From a virus: a stretch of DNA of 55,268 nucleotides. The notes below the pieces were generated by a model. It searched no databases. It had not been told where the DNA came from and was given only the letters and a program-made list of their open reading frames with translations. The stretch is from positions 1 through 55,268 of the IMG/VR virus record IMGVR_UViG_3300025137_000047; one strand, written 5' to 3'. A program made the position numbers and the translations under genes. This document shows positions 1 to 6,275 of the stretch, in pieces. Each line of letters begins with the position of its first letter. Positions within the stretch are counted from its first letter, which is position 1.

Positions 1-1
1 A

Positions 2-118
2 CCCAGTGGAGAGTCAACAACCTTTGTTGGTTGGAATCCTATGTGTATCCCCACGATGGATTACATAGTATGGAAACTAAAACGTCGTGAACAAATTGCA
101 AAAGGAGAAATTCATTAA
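2..118 (+). CDS. 3' end of an unidentified gene (partial)
   Basis: An open frame runs from the window edge to a TAA at 116-118 and gives 38 residues. The tail is rich in Lys and Arg and ends KGEIH. Its stop overlaps the purM start by one base (TAATG), the tight coupling seen through the rest of this block, so I read it as the end of a real upstream gene. The start lies outside the window and the fragment is too short to recognise. The purM Shine-Dalgarno (GGAG at 104-107) lies inside it. Confidence 0.6.
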   Translation, partial: PSGESTTFVGWNPMCIPTMDYIVWKLKRREQIAKGEIH

Positions 119-1047
119 TGGACTACAAAACTTCTGGAGTTGATATTATCAAAGGACGTTCCTTTGTAGAGTATCTAAAGGTATTAGCACCTAAGATTGG
201 TGGGTTCAATGGAATGATGGAGATCCCATCAGGATATGAGAAACCTGTATTAATATCTGGTGCTGATGGTGTTGGTACTAAAATGAATATCTGTAGAATT
301 GCTGATGATTACACCACTATTGGGCAAGATCTTGTTGCTATGTGCGTCAATGACGTTATATGTTCTGGCGCTAAACCATTATATTTTTTAGATTATATCT
401 CTACTAAATCACTTGATGCTAATGTCAGTGATATTGTGTATGGGATTAATGTTGGTTGTGTGGTGGCTGGTATGGAACTACTGGGTGGAGAAACCGCAGA
501 ACATTTCAGACAAAATGATTATGATCTTGCTGGGTTCTGTACTGGTATTGTAGAGAAGAATCAGATTGTAGATGGTAGTAACATCAGACCTGGTGATGTA
601 GTCATTGGTATTGAAAGCAGTGGACTTCATAGTAATGGATACACTCTTATTAATGATATGCTGTGGAGAAATTATATCTACTACAAGGAGATGCCAGAGC
701 TGTTGGTGCCAACCACCATCTATGCCCGTCTCATACAGCACCTGTTGGATGAGGTTCCTATTCTAGGCATGGCACACATTACAGGAGGAGGACTGACTGA
801 GAACCTTCCTAGGTGCCTTCCAGCAGGTCTTACAGTTGATGTTGATTGGTCTGCTTGGGAACGACCAGAACTCTTTAATAAGATTCAGAAGGCAGGAGAC
901 ATTGCTGAGGAAGAGATGAGAAATGTATTCAATTGTGGTATTGGATTCTGTTTAGTCGTACCGCAAGAGGTTGTAGATCATACTAAAACTTTGATTGCTG
1001 ACACTCCATTTGGTATGAGATCGTGGATTATTGGGGAAGTCGAATAA
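118..1047 (+). CDS. purM: Phosphoribosylformylglycinamidine cyclo-ligase (AIR synthetase), PurM
   Basis: PurM closes FGAM to AIR with ATP in de novo purine synthesis, in the cytoplasm. The 309-aa protein starts with the family pattern YKTSGVDI. It has the phosphate-loop-like DGVGTK at about residues 50-55, the core DLVAMCVNDV at 71-80, GGETAE at 123-128 followed by YDLAGF, and HITGGGL in the C-terminal half. It is somewhat shorter than the roughly 345-aa bacterial enzymes, and the usual MPG after GGETAE is replaced by a short HFRQND stretch. The ATG at 118 has GGAG ten bases upstream and overlaps the previous stop by one base. purM is a common metabolic gene in marine T4-like cyanophages and probably raises purine supply for phage DNA. 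Confidence 0.95.
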   Translation: MDYKTSGVDIIKGRSFVEYLKVLAPKIGGFNGMMEIPSGYEKPVLISGADGVGTKMNICRIADDYTTIGQDLVAMCVNDVICSGAKPLYFLDYISTKSLDANVSDIVYGINVGCVVAGMELLGGETAEHFRQNDYDLAGFCTGIVEKNQIVDGSNIRPGDVVIGIESSGLHSNGYTLINDMLWRNYIYYKEMPELLVPTTIYARLIQHLLDEVPILGMAHITGGGLTENLPRCLPAGLTVDVDWSAWERPELFNKIQKAGDIAEEEMRNVFNCGIGFCLVVPQEVVDHTKTLIADTPFGMRSWIIGEVE

Positions 1048-1048
1048 T

Positions 1049-1249
1049 ATGACTAGTATTATTAATTATACTACTGCTTTTTGGTCAGTGGTGGTTATGA
1101 ATTGTATTCAACCTGTGAATTGGGAAGCATGTATACCAGTACATGAATGGTTGCTACCAGAAGTCGTGATAGGAATTGAATACTTTCTTGACAAAGATAT
1201 GAAGTTTCTATATAATGACGAGAGAGAACTTTTAAACAGACTCAAATGA
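1049..1249 (+). CDS. Small conserved-type protein between purM and talC, function unknown
   Basis: This 66-aa ORF starts at an ATG one base after the purM stop. An in-frame TTG at 1031 would lie inside purM and is less likely. The first half is hydrophobic and aromatic (TTAFWSVVVMN) with two Cys. The second half is charged and ends NDERELLNRLK. Its stop overlaps the talC start as ATGA, so it is translationally coupled to talC and part of the same transcript. I do not recognise the family. The hydrophobic part is too short and too interrupted to call a membrane segment with certainty. Confidence 0.7.
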   Translation: MTSIINYTTAFWSVVVMNCIQPVNWEACIPVHEWLLPEVVIGIEYFLDKDMKFLYNDERELLNRLK

Positions 1250-1890
1250 AGATTTTTCTGGATACCGCAGACACAGAACTGATTCGTAAATATAATGATA
1301 CTGGTTTGATTGATGGCATCACCACCAACCCTACTCTAATTATGAAGAGTGGTCGTAAACCTGATGATGTTTATCAAGAGATCAAGGATATGGGTATCCG
1401 AGATATCAGCATGGAAGTGATGGGTAATGCTGATGAGATGATTGCAGAAGGTCGCCGTTTATTTGAAACATTTGGGTTTCCTTGCACTGTTAAGGTTCCT
1501 ATGACTCGTGAAGGTCTTAAAGCTTGTAGCGAGTTATCATACAATAACATCCGTGTTAACGTTACTCTTATCTTTTCTGCTGCTCAAGCAATCCTTGCAG
1601 CACGAGCAGGTGCATATTATGTGTCACCTTTTGTAGGACGATTGGATGACCAATCAGTAGCAGGTCTAGAAGTTGTACGTTCTATTTCTGAACTGTATCG
1701 TATCCAGGGTGCTCCTACTCAGGTACTTTCTGCATCTATTCGTAGTGTTCAACGTGCTGTCCGTTCATGGTATAATGGTGCTAGTGTAGTAACTATGCCA
1801 CCTTCTATATTTGAACAGATGCATGATCATATCCTTACCGATATGGGAATGGCAATCTTTGAAAATGATTGGAAGGGGGTACAACAATGA
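1246..1890 (+). CDS. talC: Transaldolase, TalC/fructose-6-phosphate-aldolase type
   Basis: Cyanophage TalC moves a three-carbon dihydroxyacetone unit between sugar phosphates in the pentose phosphate pathway. It is thought to push infected-cell carbon toward NADPH and ribose for nucleotides. The 214-aa protein has the short (about 215 aa) TalC architecture rather than the roughly 320-aa long TalB form. It has LDTAD at residues 5-9, ITTNPT at 25-30, the Schiff-base lysine K83 in TVKVP, NVTLIFS at about 104-110, and VSPFVGRLDD. The start overlaps the upstream stop (ATGA) and its own stop overlaps the glutaredoxin start (ATGA). In cyanophages talC is normally expressed with other carbon-diverting genes such as cp12; a CP12-like gene lies at 20140. 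Confidence 0.95.
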   Translation: MKIFLDTADTELIRKYNDTGLIDGITTNPTLIMKSGRKPDDVYQEIKDMGIRDISMEVMGNADEMIAEGRRLFETFGFPCTVKVPMTREGLKACSELSYNNIRVNVTLIFSAAQAILAARAGAYYVSPFVGRLDDQSVAGLEVVRSISELYRIQGAPTQVLSASIRSVQRAVRSWYNGASVVTMPPSIFEQMHDHILTDMGMAIFENDWKGVQQ

Positions 1891-2123
1891 ACTTTATTGT
1901 ATATTCAAAACCAGGATGCCCATATTGTGATAAGGTCGTTCAGGTACTCACACTAACTGAACAAAAGTTTGTAGAATATAAACTTGGAAGAGACTTCACC
2001 CCCGATGAATTCTTTAATGAATTCGGACATGGTACATCATTTCCCCAAATTCTAGCGGACCAAAAGAAAATTGGAGGATCTAGTGAAACAATCAAGTTCC
2101 TCAGGGAAGAAAAACTTCTCTGA
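1887..2123 (+). CDS. Glutaredoxin (NrdC-like thiol-disulfide oxidoreductase)
   Basis: This 78-aa single-domain glutaredoxin would reduce disulfides in the cytoplasm and is most likely an electron donor for ribonucleotide reductase. The dithiol active site CPYC is at residues 11-14. The cis-proline loop TSFPQI is at about 50-55 (P53), and the C-terminal GG pair is at 63-64 (KIGGSS). These are the three glutathione-binding landmarks of the family. I chose the ATG at 1887, which overlaps the talC stop as ATGA. The longer in-frame start at 1869 would add six residues inside talC without benefit. The fold and active site are clear; the partner enzyme is inferred because nrd genes are not in this window. 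Confidence 0.93.
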   Translation: MNFIVYSKPGCPYCDKVVQVLTLTEQKFVEYKLGRDFTPDEFFNEFGHGTSFPQILADQKKIGGSSETIKFLREEKLL

Positions 2124-2292
2124 CTTATCAATAAATAAAGGTGTAGAATTACTATTGGGGGATAGACCTAAACCTCAAAAAGGCAACTATATAAAGTTCG
2201 CCAAGATGGTCTCCCTCTTTGGAAGAGAGATTCATTTTAAGTTTGAGGTATCTTTACTTATTAGAAAAATATCTCTTGGAGAAAGTTTATGA
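2083..2292 (+). CDS. Small protein of unknown function
   Basis: The frame is open from a TTG at 2071, but the GTG at 2083 is the better start. It sits five bases after a perfect GGAGG (2073-2077) that lies inside the glutaredoxin gene. This gives a 69-aa basic protein with a Ser/Lys-rich start, a central KPQKGNYIKFAKMVSLFGREIHFKFE segment split by charged residues, and no recognisable domain. The stop TGA (2290-2292) overlaps the next ATG at 2289. A late-promoter-like AATAAATA falls inside the gene at about 2130. The function is unknown; it is probably co-translated with its neighbours. Confidence 0.7.
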   Translation: MKQSSSSGKKNFSDLSINKGVELLLGDRPKPQKGNYIKFAKMVSLFGREIHFKFEVSLLIRKISLGESL

Positions 2293-2516
2293 CTGCTGCA
2301 ACTATAACTCTGTTTTCCCTTGTCTCAGTTCAATTTCTGCTTATTGGTGGTTTGATTGGACTTATTGCAAGAGAATTATTCCAAAGGCAGGCACTCCCCT
2401 ACATTCATCCTGAAATGTTGGACGAATATGGTAATATATTACCAGATGAAATTTTAGCTGTAAGATTTGAAAATGACTACGAAACCCAAGACCACGACGA
2501 GGAAGACGACGATTAA
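2289..2516 (+). CDS. Small single-span membrane protein, function unknown
   Basis: This 75-aa protein has one clear hydrophobic segment at about residues 5-27 (TITLFSLVSVQFLLIGGLIGLIA). A charged patch follows (RELFQRQ), then an acidic C-terminal tail ending DHDEEDDD. The layout suggests a protein anchored in the host inner membrane by its N-terminus with the acidic tail in the cytoplasm. It overlaps the previous gene by four bases, and the next gene starts inside its 3' end at 2473. I do not recognise a named family. A role in altering the host envelope is only a guess. Confidence 0.75.
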   Translation: MTAATITLFSLVSVQFLLIGGLIGLIARELFQRQALPYIHPEMLDEYGNILPDEILAVRFENDYETQDHDEEDDD

Positions 2517-3093
2517 GAAAGCGTCTACTCCTATACGGAAGGCAGTTCCAGCAACACTGGAACTGCCACCTAATCCCTTTACCTTTGAAGTTTTTGCTCT
2601 GGTAAATAAGCAGAAGACAAAATCAAAGAGAATAGAAGTCCTTAGAAAGTATGAGCATGATTCTCTCAAGGCACTATTCATTTGGAACTTTGATGAGAGT
2701 GTGATTTCTCTTCTCCCTCCTGGTGAAGTTCCTTACTCTAGTATGAGAGATGAACAAATTACCACAGGAACTTTGAGTACCAAGATTTCTCAGGCAGTTG
2801 GTACTATGGAATACAATCAAGATGATTCTCTGGGACTTGGTGATATGAAGAAAGGTAGAACCACTATCCGAAAGGAATTTACCAGGTTCTATAATTTCTG
2901 TAAAGGTGGTAACGACCAACTTAAGGGTCTTCGCAGAGAGACTATGTTCATTCAGATGCTTGAAGGTCTGCATCCACTTGACGCAGAGATCTTGTGCCTT
3001 GTAAAGGATAAGAATCTAGAAGACAAGTATAAGATTACTAAAGAACTTGTTTCTGAAGCATATCCAGACATTACATGGGGAGGTCGCAGTTGA
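2473..3093 (+). CDS. Conserved T4-like cyanophage protein (DUF6433-like), function unknown
   Basis: This 206-aa cytoplasmic-looking protein starts with a very Thr/Lys-rich leader (residues 2-20). A compact region follows with RKYEHDSLKALFIWNFD, LLPPGEVPY, RKEFTRFYNFCKGGND, RETMFIQMLEGLHP and DAEILCLVKDK, ending YPDITWGGRS. From memory these motifs match a widespread family in T4-like phages, which I believe is DUF6433. I cannot check the assignment. I chose the ATG at 2473 over the in-frame TTG at 2467. It overlaps the end of the membrane-protein gene by 44 bases, in another frame. The function is not known. Confidence 0.8.
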   Translation: MTTKPKTTTRKTTIKKASTPIRKAVPATLELPPNPFTFEVFALVNKQKTKSKRIEVLRKYEHDSLKALFIWNFDESVISLLPPGEVPYSSMRDEQITTGTLSTKISQAVGTMEYNQDDSLGLGDMKKGRTTIRKEFTRFYNFCKGGNDQLKGLRRETMFIQMLEGLHPLDAEILCLVKDKNLEDKYKITKELVSEAYPDITWGGRS

Positions 3094-3353
3094 GTAAAAT
3101 AAGAATCCTACAAGAGGATTGTGATATTAAATTAGCAGATGACAAATCACTCCCTAATACTTGCTTTGTTGTAGAATACTATAAGGATGATGCTAAGAAG
3201 TATGATCTAGTAATATCTACTAAGAAGGTAGATATCTTTGATCATTATTGGGACAAGTATAAGACTGGTTTTATTACCATCTATCAGTCTGCCGGTACTG
3301 CTAATCCTAAACTGTGGAATGCTCCTGGCAGTGAACCCAAGAAAAAGAAATGA
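3090..3353 (+). CDS. Small protein of unknown function
   Basis: An ATG at 3075 would overlap the upstream gene by 19 bases. The TTG at 3090 overlaps only the stop codon of that gene and has a perfect GGAGG at 3079-3083 six bases upstream, so I favour TTG (87 aa). The protein starts SKIRILQEDCDIKL, has the core CFVVEYYKDDAKKYDLVI and TGFITIYQSAGTANPK, and ends in a very basic EPKKKK tail. The short beta-rich pattern with a lysine tail suggests a small globular, possibly nucleic-acid-associated protein, but no family is recognised. It overlaps the next ATG at 3350. Confidence 0.65.
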   Translation: MSKIRILQEDCDIKLADDKSLPNTCFVVEYYKDDAKKYDLVISTKKVDIFDHYWDKYKTGFITIYQSAGTANPKLWNAPGSEPKKKK

Positions 3354-3532
3354 ATGACAAGAGTCTAAATGTCGATATCAATTTTGATGGTATCGAACAA
3401 GTCAAAAAGAAGTACAAGAAAATTAAAAAGTACATGAAGTCTAACCTATATCAGATTAAGGTTATAGACGGTACGGAGAAAGTAGTCTCCAACCTGATAA
3501 AGGAAAACGATAATGCAGAACTACTTGACTAA
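3350..3532 (+). CDS. Small basic protein, function unknown
   Basis: This 60-aa protein is translationally coupled to the previous gene (ATGA). A central run of lysines (VKKKYKKIKKYMK, residues 18-30) looks like an amphipathic basic helix. It ends in the acidic DNAELLD. It is the last gene of the purM-talC block. The sigma70 -35 box of the next transcription unit (TTGACT, 3525-3530) overlaps its final codons. No family is recognised. Confidence 0.6.
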   Translation: MNDKSLNVDINFDGIEQVKKKYKKIKKYMKSNLYQIKVIDGTEKVVSNLIKENDNAELLD

Positions 3533-3553
3533 ATAATGTATGAGGTCTATAAT
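3525..3553 (+). promoter_or_regulatory. Sigma70-type promoter of the riboswitch mini-operon
   Basis: TTGACT (3525-3530) and TATAAT (3548-3553) are separated by exactly 17 bases, a near-perfect bacterial housekeeping promoter. Transcription would begin near 3560, just before the aptamer core that starts at 3562. A T4-late-like CTAAATAA (3529-3536) overlaps the -35 region, so a second, late start near 3542 is possible. Confidence 0.85.
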
Positions 3554-3561
3554 AGACCTGT

Positions 3562-3634
3562 CGTTCATCTCCTAATTTGGACTAAATTAGGACTCAATTA
3601 GGAGACGCAAGTAAGTCGCGGAACGGAGCCGTTC
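3562..3634 (+). ncRNA. Glutamine-II (downstream-peptide) riboswitch candidate
   Basis: The leader has the landmarks I know for the glnA/downstream-peptide aptamer class, which binds glutamine. They are CGTTCAT at 3562-3568, a 10-bp stem (3568-3577 with 3596-3605), the core ACGCAAGTAAG at 3605-3615, and GGAACGG at 3620-3626. GAACG (3621-3625) can pair with the 5' CGTTC (3562-3566) to form the pseudoknot. It can also pair with a second CGTTC at 3630-3634. The Shine-Dalgarno GGAG (3625-3628) of the 54-aa ORF touches this helix, which suggests ligand-dependent blocking of translation. The class is known from marine picocyanobacteria and cyanophage; the ligand here is inferred from the motif only. 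Confidence 0.8.
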
Positions 3635-3639
3635 ATCCT

Positions 3640-3804
3640 ATGCTAGAAATACTATTCTATTCATCACTCACCTGTCAACAAGCTGATACAATCATGCTTA
3701 AGATGAAAGCAAATGAGAATATCTCAAATGCTTTTAAGGTAGAGTTGATTGAGGTCATGAAGGAATCAACACCTGAATGCTATCCATGGGACGCAAACGA
3801 CTAA
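3640..3804 (+). CDS. 54-aa peptide controlled by the riboswitch leader
   Basis: This small ORF (MLEILFYSSLTCQQADTIML at the start, ECYPWDAND at the end) begins 11 bases after GGAG at 3625-3628, inside the predicted riboswitch expression platform. Short ORFs of this size are exactly what the downstream-peptide RNA class precedes. The N-terminal 20 residues are hydrophobic with one Cys; a helical KVELIEVMKE segment follows and a second Cys lies near the end. In cyanobacteria a related glutamine riboswitch controls a small inhibitor of glutamine synthetase. A similar role here is a hypothesis only, because I see no clear similarity to the basic GS-inactivating factors. Confidence 0.75.
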   Translation: MLEILFYSSLTCQQADTIMLKMKANENISNAFKVELIEVMKESTPECYPWDAND

Positions 3805-3845
3805 AGGAACGGACCTAAAAATCCAACTACTTTAGGAGTAACAAC

Positions 3846-4013
3846 ATGAACACCCTTCAAATGGTAAAGCAGCAGATCAACAAAGTATCTGCACTTCACA
3901 ACGCACAAATTCTTCACACCTCATATCGTGGTGTTGAGTATAATACACGTTGTGTAGAAAACAAAGAGTCGCACGGTACATTCTGCTATCGTGGTCGTAC
4001 TTATACTAAGTGA
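3846..4013 (+). CDS. Small protein with two YRG motifs (DUF4278-like)
   Basis: This 55-aa ORF has AGGAG (3834-3838) seven bases before its ATG. The C-terminal half contains SYRGVEYNT (about residues 27-35) and CYRGRTYTK (48-55), the paired Y-R-G motifs that resemble the cyanobacterial DUF4278 family. Two Cys (36 and 48) lie near them. It is the second gene of the riboswitch transcript and is followed by a strong terminator. A CTAAAG/CTTTAG stem (3801-3806 with 3830-3835) could partly cover its ribosome binding site. The function is unknown; host-like origin is plausible. Confidence 0.75.
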   Translation: MNTLQMVKQQINKVSALHNAQILHTSYRGVEYNTRCVENKESHGTFCYRGRTYTK

Positions 4014-4031
4014 TTCATTAACTTACATTGC

Positions 4032-4061
4032 AGAGAGGATTAACTATCCTCTCTTTTTTTG
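4032..4061 (+). terminator. Rho-independent terminator of the riboswitch mini-operon
   Basis: A perfect 9-bp stem (AGAGAGGAT 4032-4040, ATCCTCTCT 4046-4054) with a 5-base loop is followed by a T tract to 4060. Confidence 0.9.
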
Positions 4062-4191
4062 TCTTTAAGTAACGAATTAACAATTGTTAGTAAACTAACA
4101 CAAACTAACCTAAATAATACAGAATTAAAAAATTTCCTATGATCTGAAAACTTTTTCTATATTAATGATGTAAACTCTTAAGGATTAAATC
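4062..4191 (+). other. AT-rich intergenic region with a possible late promoter
   Basis: This 130-base AT-rich stretch carries no ORF with coding character. CTAAATAA at 4110-4117 resembles the T4-type late box and would give a leader of about 70 bases before the ATG at 4192. No sigma70 pair with acceptable spacing is visible. Confidence 0.35.
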
Positions 4192-4362
4192 ATGCATAAT
4201 GTTATGTCTAGTAACCAATTAGCTGAGTGGAGGAATATTGGCCACAATTTAAATCTATACAATGACGAAATAGATTTAACAAACGACTACTTTGATTGTT
4301 TAATAGAGTGCGATGATTCTCAGTCAATATGTAAACGAATATGTAGGAGACTATTAAGTTAA
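4192..4362 (+). CDS. Small Cys-containing acidic protein, function unknown
   Basis: This 56-aa ORF is preceded by AAGGA eight bases before the ATG and followed by its own terminator. The sequence contains EWRNIGHNLNLYNDEIDL, then NDYFDCLIECDD and SICKRICRRLLS. The four Cys (36, 40, 47 and 51) form two CxxxC pairs, which could bind a metal or form disulfides. I recall short proteins with the NDYF.C...C....C..IC pattern in marine cyanobacteria and their phages but cannot name a family. It forms a single-gene unit between two terminators. Confidence 0.65.
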   Translation: MHNVMSSNQLAEWRNIGHNLNLYNDEIDLTNDYFDCLIECDDSQSICKRICRRLLS

Positions 4363-4370
4363 TATGAGAA

Positions 4371-4397
4371 GCGTGTCTTGACAGACACGCTTTTTTT
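4371..4397 (+). terminator. Rho-independent terminator
   Basis: A GCGTGTCT/AGACACGC 8-bp stem (4371-4378 with 4383-4390) with loop TGAC is followed by seven T. It closes the 56-aa gene unit. Confidence 0.9.
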
Positions 4398-4408
4398 GTG
4401 TAGAATGT

Positions 4409-4597
4409 ATGGATACTGTAATTGAGTTTATGGACAAACAAAAACTAAAACTCATTGTACGTAATTTAAAATCTCTTGTCGATGCTTTGGAGTCTGAGGT
4501 TCACTCAGATGTACAAGCATATACATATGAAAGAAATACTACACTTGTAGGTGACTACGATGAGATTTTTGAAGACGATGATGGTTATCCCGACTAA
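4409..4597 (+). CDS. Small acidic protein upstream of thyX, function unknown
   Basis: This 62-aa protein has a predicted N-terminal helix (MDKQKLKLIVRNLKSLVDAL), then an acidic C-terminus ending YDEIFEDDDGYPD. It begins 11 bases after the preceding terminator T tract and ends three bases before thyX, so it is probably co-transcribed with thyX. No clear Shine-Dalgarno is visible in the short gap. Family unknown; the helix plus acidic tail could be a protein-interaction module. Confidence 0.65.
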   Translation: MDTVIEFMDKQKLKLIVRNLKSLVDALESEVHSDVQAYTYERNTTLVGDYDEIFEDDDGYPD

Positions 4598-4600
4598 ACT

Positions 4601-5236
4601 ATGAGAGTACAATTAGTAAGCGTTACTCCTGACGCAGAAAAAACTATGGCGTATATCGCTAGAGTATCCAACCCCAGTAATCAGGAGAATGATAAGTACG
4701 CTGGTCTTTTACGTTACTGTATCAAGCATAACCACTGGTCTGTGTTTGAGCAATCTACTATGACCTTGGAGATTGCGACTACCCGTGCTATTGCGGCTCA
4801 AATACTCCGCCATCGTAGTTTTACATATCAAGAGTTTTCGCAACGATATGCAGATTCATCTCTGCTTGGTAATAAGATTCCTCTACCTGAACTTCGCCGT
4901 CAGGATACAAAGAATCGTCAGAACTCAATTGATGATCTTGATCCTTTTATAACTCAGAATATGGAACTGCAAATGCAGACTCTGTTTGACTCTTCCATGG
5001 CACTGTATCAGCAAATGCTTGCATCTGGAGTTGCAAAGGAATGTGCAAGAAATGTGCTTCCACTCTGTACGCCTACTAGAATCTACATGACTGGTTCATG
5101 CCGCTCTTGGATCCACTATATTACTCTAAGGACTGCTAACGGCACCCAGAAGGAGCATATGCAAGTTGCAGAGGATGCGAAGAAAGTATTCATGGAACAG
5201 TTCCCTACTGTTTCCGAAGCCCTTGAGTGGGTATAA
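4601..5236 (+). CDS. thyX: FAD-dependent thymidylate synthase ThyX
   Basis: ThyX methylates dUMP to dTMP with methylene-tetrahydrofolate, using FAD and NADPH. The 211-aa length is typical for the family. The signature RHRX7S is present as RHRSFTYQEFS (residues 70-80), followed by QRYADSS. ARVSNPSNQ lies at 20-28 and the substrate-binding region near the end reads GSCRSWIHYITLR. The active-site serine region is intact, so an active enzyme is expected. It supplies thymidine for phage DNA and avoids dependence on host folate cycling. It is followed directly by a late-type promoter box (5235-5242) for the next gene. Confidence 0.96.
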   Translation: MRVQLVSVTPDAEKTMAYIARVSNPSNQENDKYAGLLRYCIKHNHWSVFEQSTMTLEIATTRAIAAQILRHRSFTYQEFSQRYADSSLLGNKIPLPELRRQDTKNRQNSIDDLDPFITQNMELQMQTLFDSSMALYQQMLASGVAKECARNVLPLCTPTRIYMTGSCRSWIHYITLRTANGTQKEHMQVAEDAKKVFMEQFPTVSEALEWV

Positions 5237-5242
5237 TAAATA
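5235..5242 (+). promoter_or_regulatory. T4-type late promoter box
   Basis: AATAAATA overlaps the thyX stop codon and lies 20 bases before the ATG of the next gene. It matches the late consensus TATAAATA except for one base. Confidence 0.65.
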
Positions 5243-5262
5243 ATTCATTGAGTTTTGTAATC

Positions 5263-5511
5263 ATGGCAACATATCCAGTAGTCCATAAAGAGACTGGTGA
5301 TCAAAAAGAAGTCGTAATGAGTATCACCGAATGGTCTCAGTGGTGTATAGACAATCCTGAATGGCATAGAGACTGGAGTGATCCATCTACCTGCCCTGCT
5401 TCAGGTGAAGTCGGTGAATGGAAGGATAAACTTCGTAAGAAGAATCCTGGATGGAACGAAGTTCTAGCCAAGGTCAAAACGGTCCCAGGTGCTAACATTA
5501 GTAAGATCTAA
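5263..5511 (+). CDS. Small late protein, FmdB/zinc-ribbon-relative-like, function unknown
   Basis: The frame extends upstream to a TTG, but the ATG at 5263 fits the late promoter at 5235-5242 and gives an 82-aa protein. The start MATYPVVHKETGDQKEVVMSI and the GEWKDKLRKKNPGWNEVLAKVK region resemble small T4-like phage proteins related to FmdB regulators. The Cys pairs of the zinc ribbon are mostly missing (only two Cys, at about residues 28 and 44). The relation is therefore tentative. A late promoter in front suggests a virion or assembly role. It ends two bases before phoH. Confidence 0.65.
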   Translation: MATYPVVHKETGDQKEVVMSITEWSQWCIDNPEWHRDWSDPSTCPASGEVGEWKDKLRKKNPGWNEVLAKVKTVPGANISKI

Positions 5512-5513
5512 GT

Positions 5514-6275
5514 ATGCCAGCTAAAAAAAGAAAAGGCGGTTCCAGCGTTGGAGTCGGCAGTATGAGTTCACGACAACTGAAGAGAAAGAAACCAATCAAT
5601 TCTGATTTAATGGTTGATATCAAACCATTAACTGATAACCAAGAAAAGTTCTTTGAGGCATATAATGCAGGCAAAAATATGTTTGCTTATGGTGCAGCAG
5701 GTACAGGTAAAACTTTTGTCGCACTATACCTTGCACTTAAAGACGTATTAGATCAATTTACACCTTATGAAAAGGTGTATGTGGTTCGTTCTCTTGTTTC
5801 TACTCGCGAGATTGGATTTCTCCCTGGAGACCATGATGATAAGGCAGCACTATACCAAATTCCATATAAGAATATGGTAAAGTATATGTTTGAGATGCAG
5901 GATGAGAATGAATTTGAGATGCTTTACGGAGCACTCAAAGCACAGGAGACTATTCGCTTCTGGTCTACATCATTCATTCGTGGAACCACCATGGATAACT
6001 GCATCATCATCGTTGACGAGATGCAGAACTTGAATTTTCATGAACTTGATAGTATAATAACAAGAGTTGGTGAAAACTGTAAGATTGTTTTCTGTGGAGA
6101 CGCAGCACAGTCTGACCTTGTGAAGACCAACGAGCGTAATGGAATCCTCGATTTCATGAAGATCATCCAAGCAATGACTGACGACTTTACTTGTGTAGAG
6201 TATGACGTTAATGATATTGTTAGATCTGGATTTGTTCGTAACTACATCATGACTAAAATTGCACTCGGTATTTAA
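5514..6275 (+). CDS. phoH: PhoH-like P-loop ATPase
   Basis: This 253-aa protein has the PhoH core: DNQEKFFEAY at 41-50, Walker A GAAGTGKT at 60-67, VRSLVSTREIGFLPGD at about 91-106, Walker B IIIVDEMQN at 164-172, and FCGDAAQSD. The first 30 residues are a basic Ser/Lys leader. PhoH homologues are very common in marine phages. They are ATPases linked to phosphate stress in bacteria, and the phage role is still unsettled (RNA metabolism has been proposed). The stop overlaps the next start by one base (TAATG). Confidence 0.95.
   Translation: MPAKKRKGGSSVGVGSMSSRQLKRKKPINSDLMVDIKPLTDNQEKFFEAYNAGKNMFAYGAAGTGKTFVALYLALKDVLDQFTPYEKVYVVRSLVSTREIGFLPGDHDDKAALYQIPYKNMVKYMFEMQDENEFEMLYGALKAQETIRFWSTSFIRGTTMDNCIIIVDEMQNLNFHELDSIITRVGENCKIVFCGDAAQSDLVKTNERNGILDFMKIIQAMTDDFTCVEYDVNDIVRSGFVRNYIMTKIALGI

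Noticed and set aside
478-741. 87-aa open frame on the minus strand
   Set aside because: It is antisense inside purM, which has clear family motifs; no ribosome site and no coding character.
2129-2137. AATAAATA late-promoter-like box
   Set aside because: It lies inside a coding sequence and the next gene start is over 150 bases away, so it is probably chance in AT-rich sequence.
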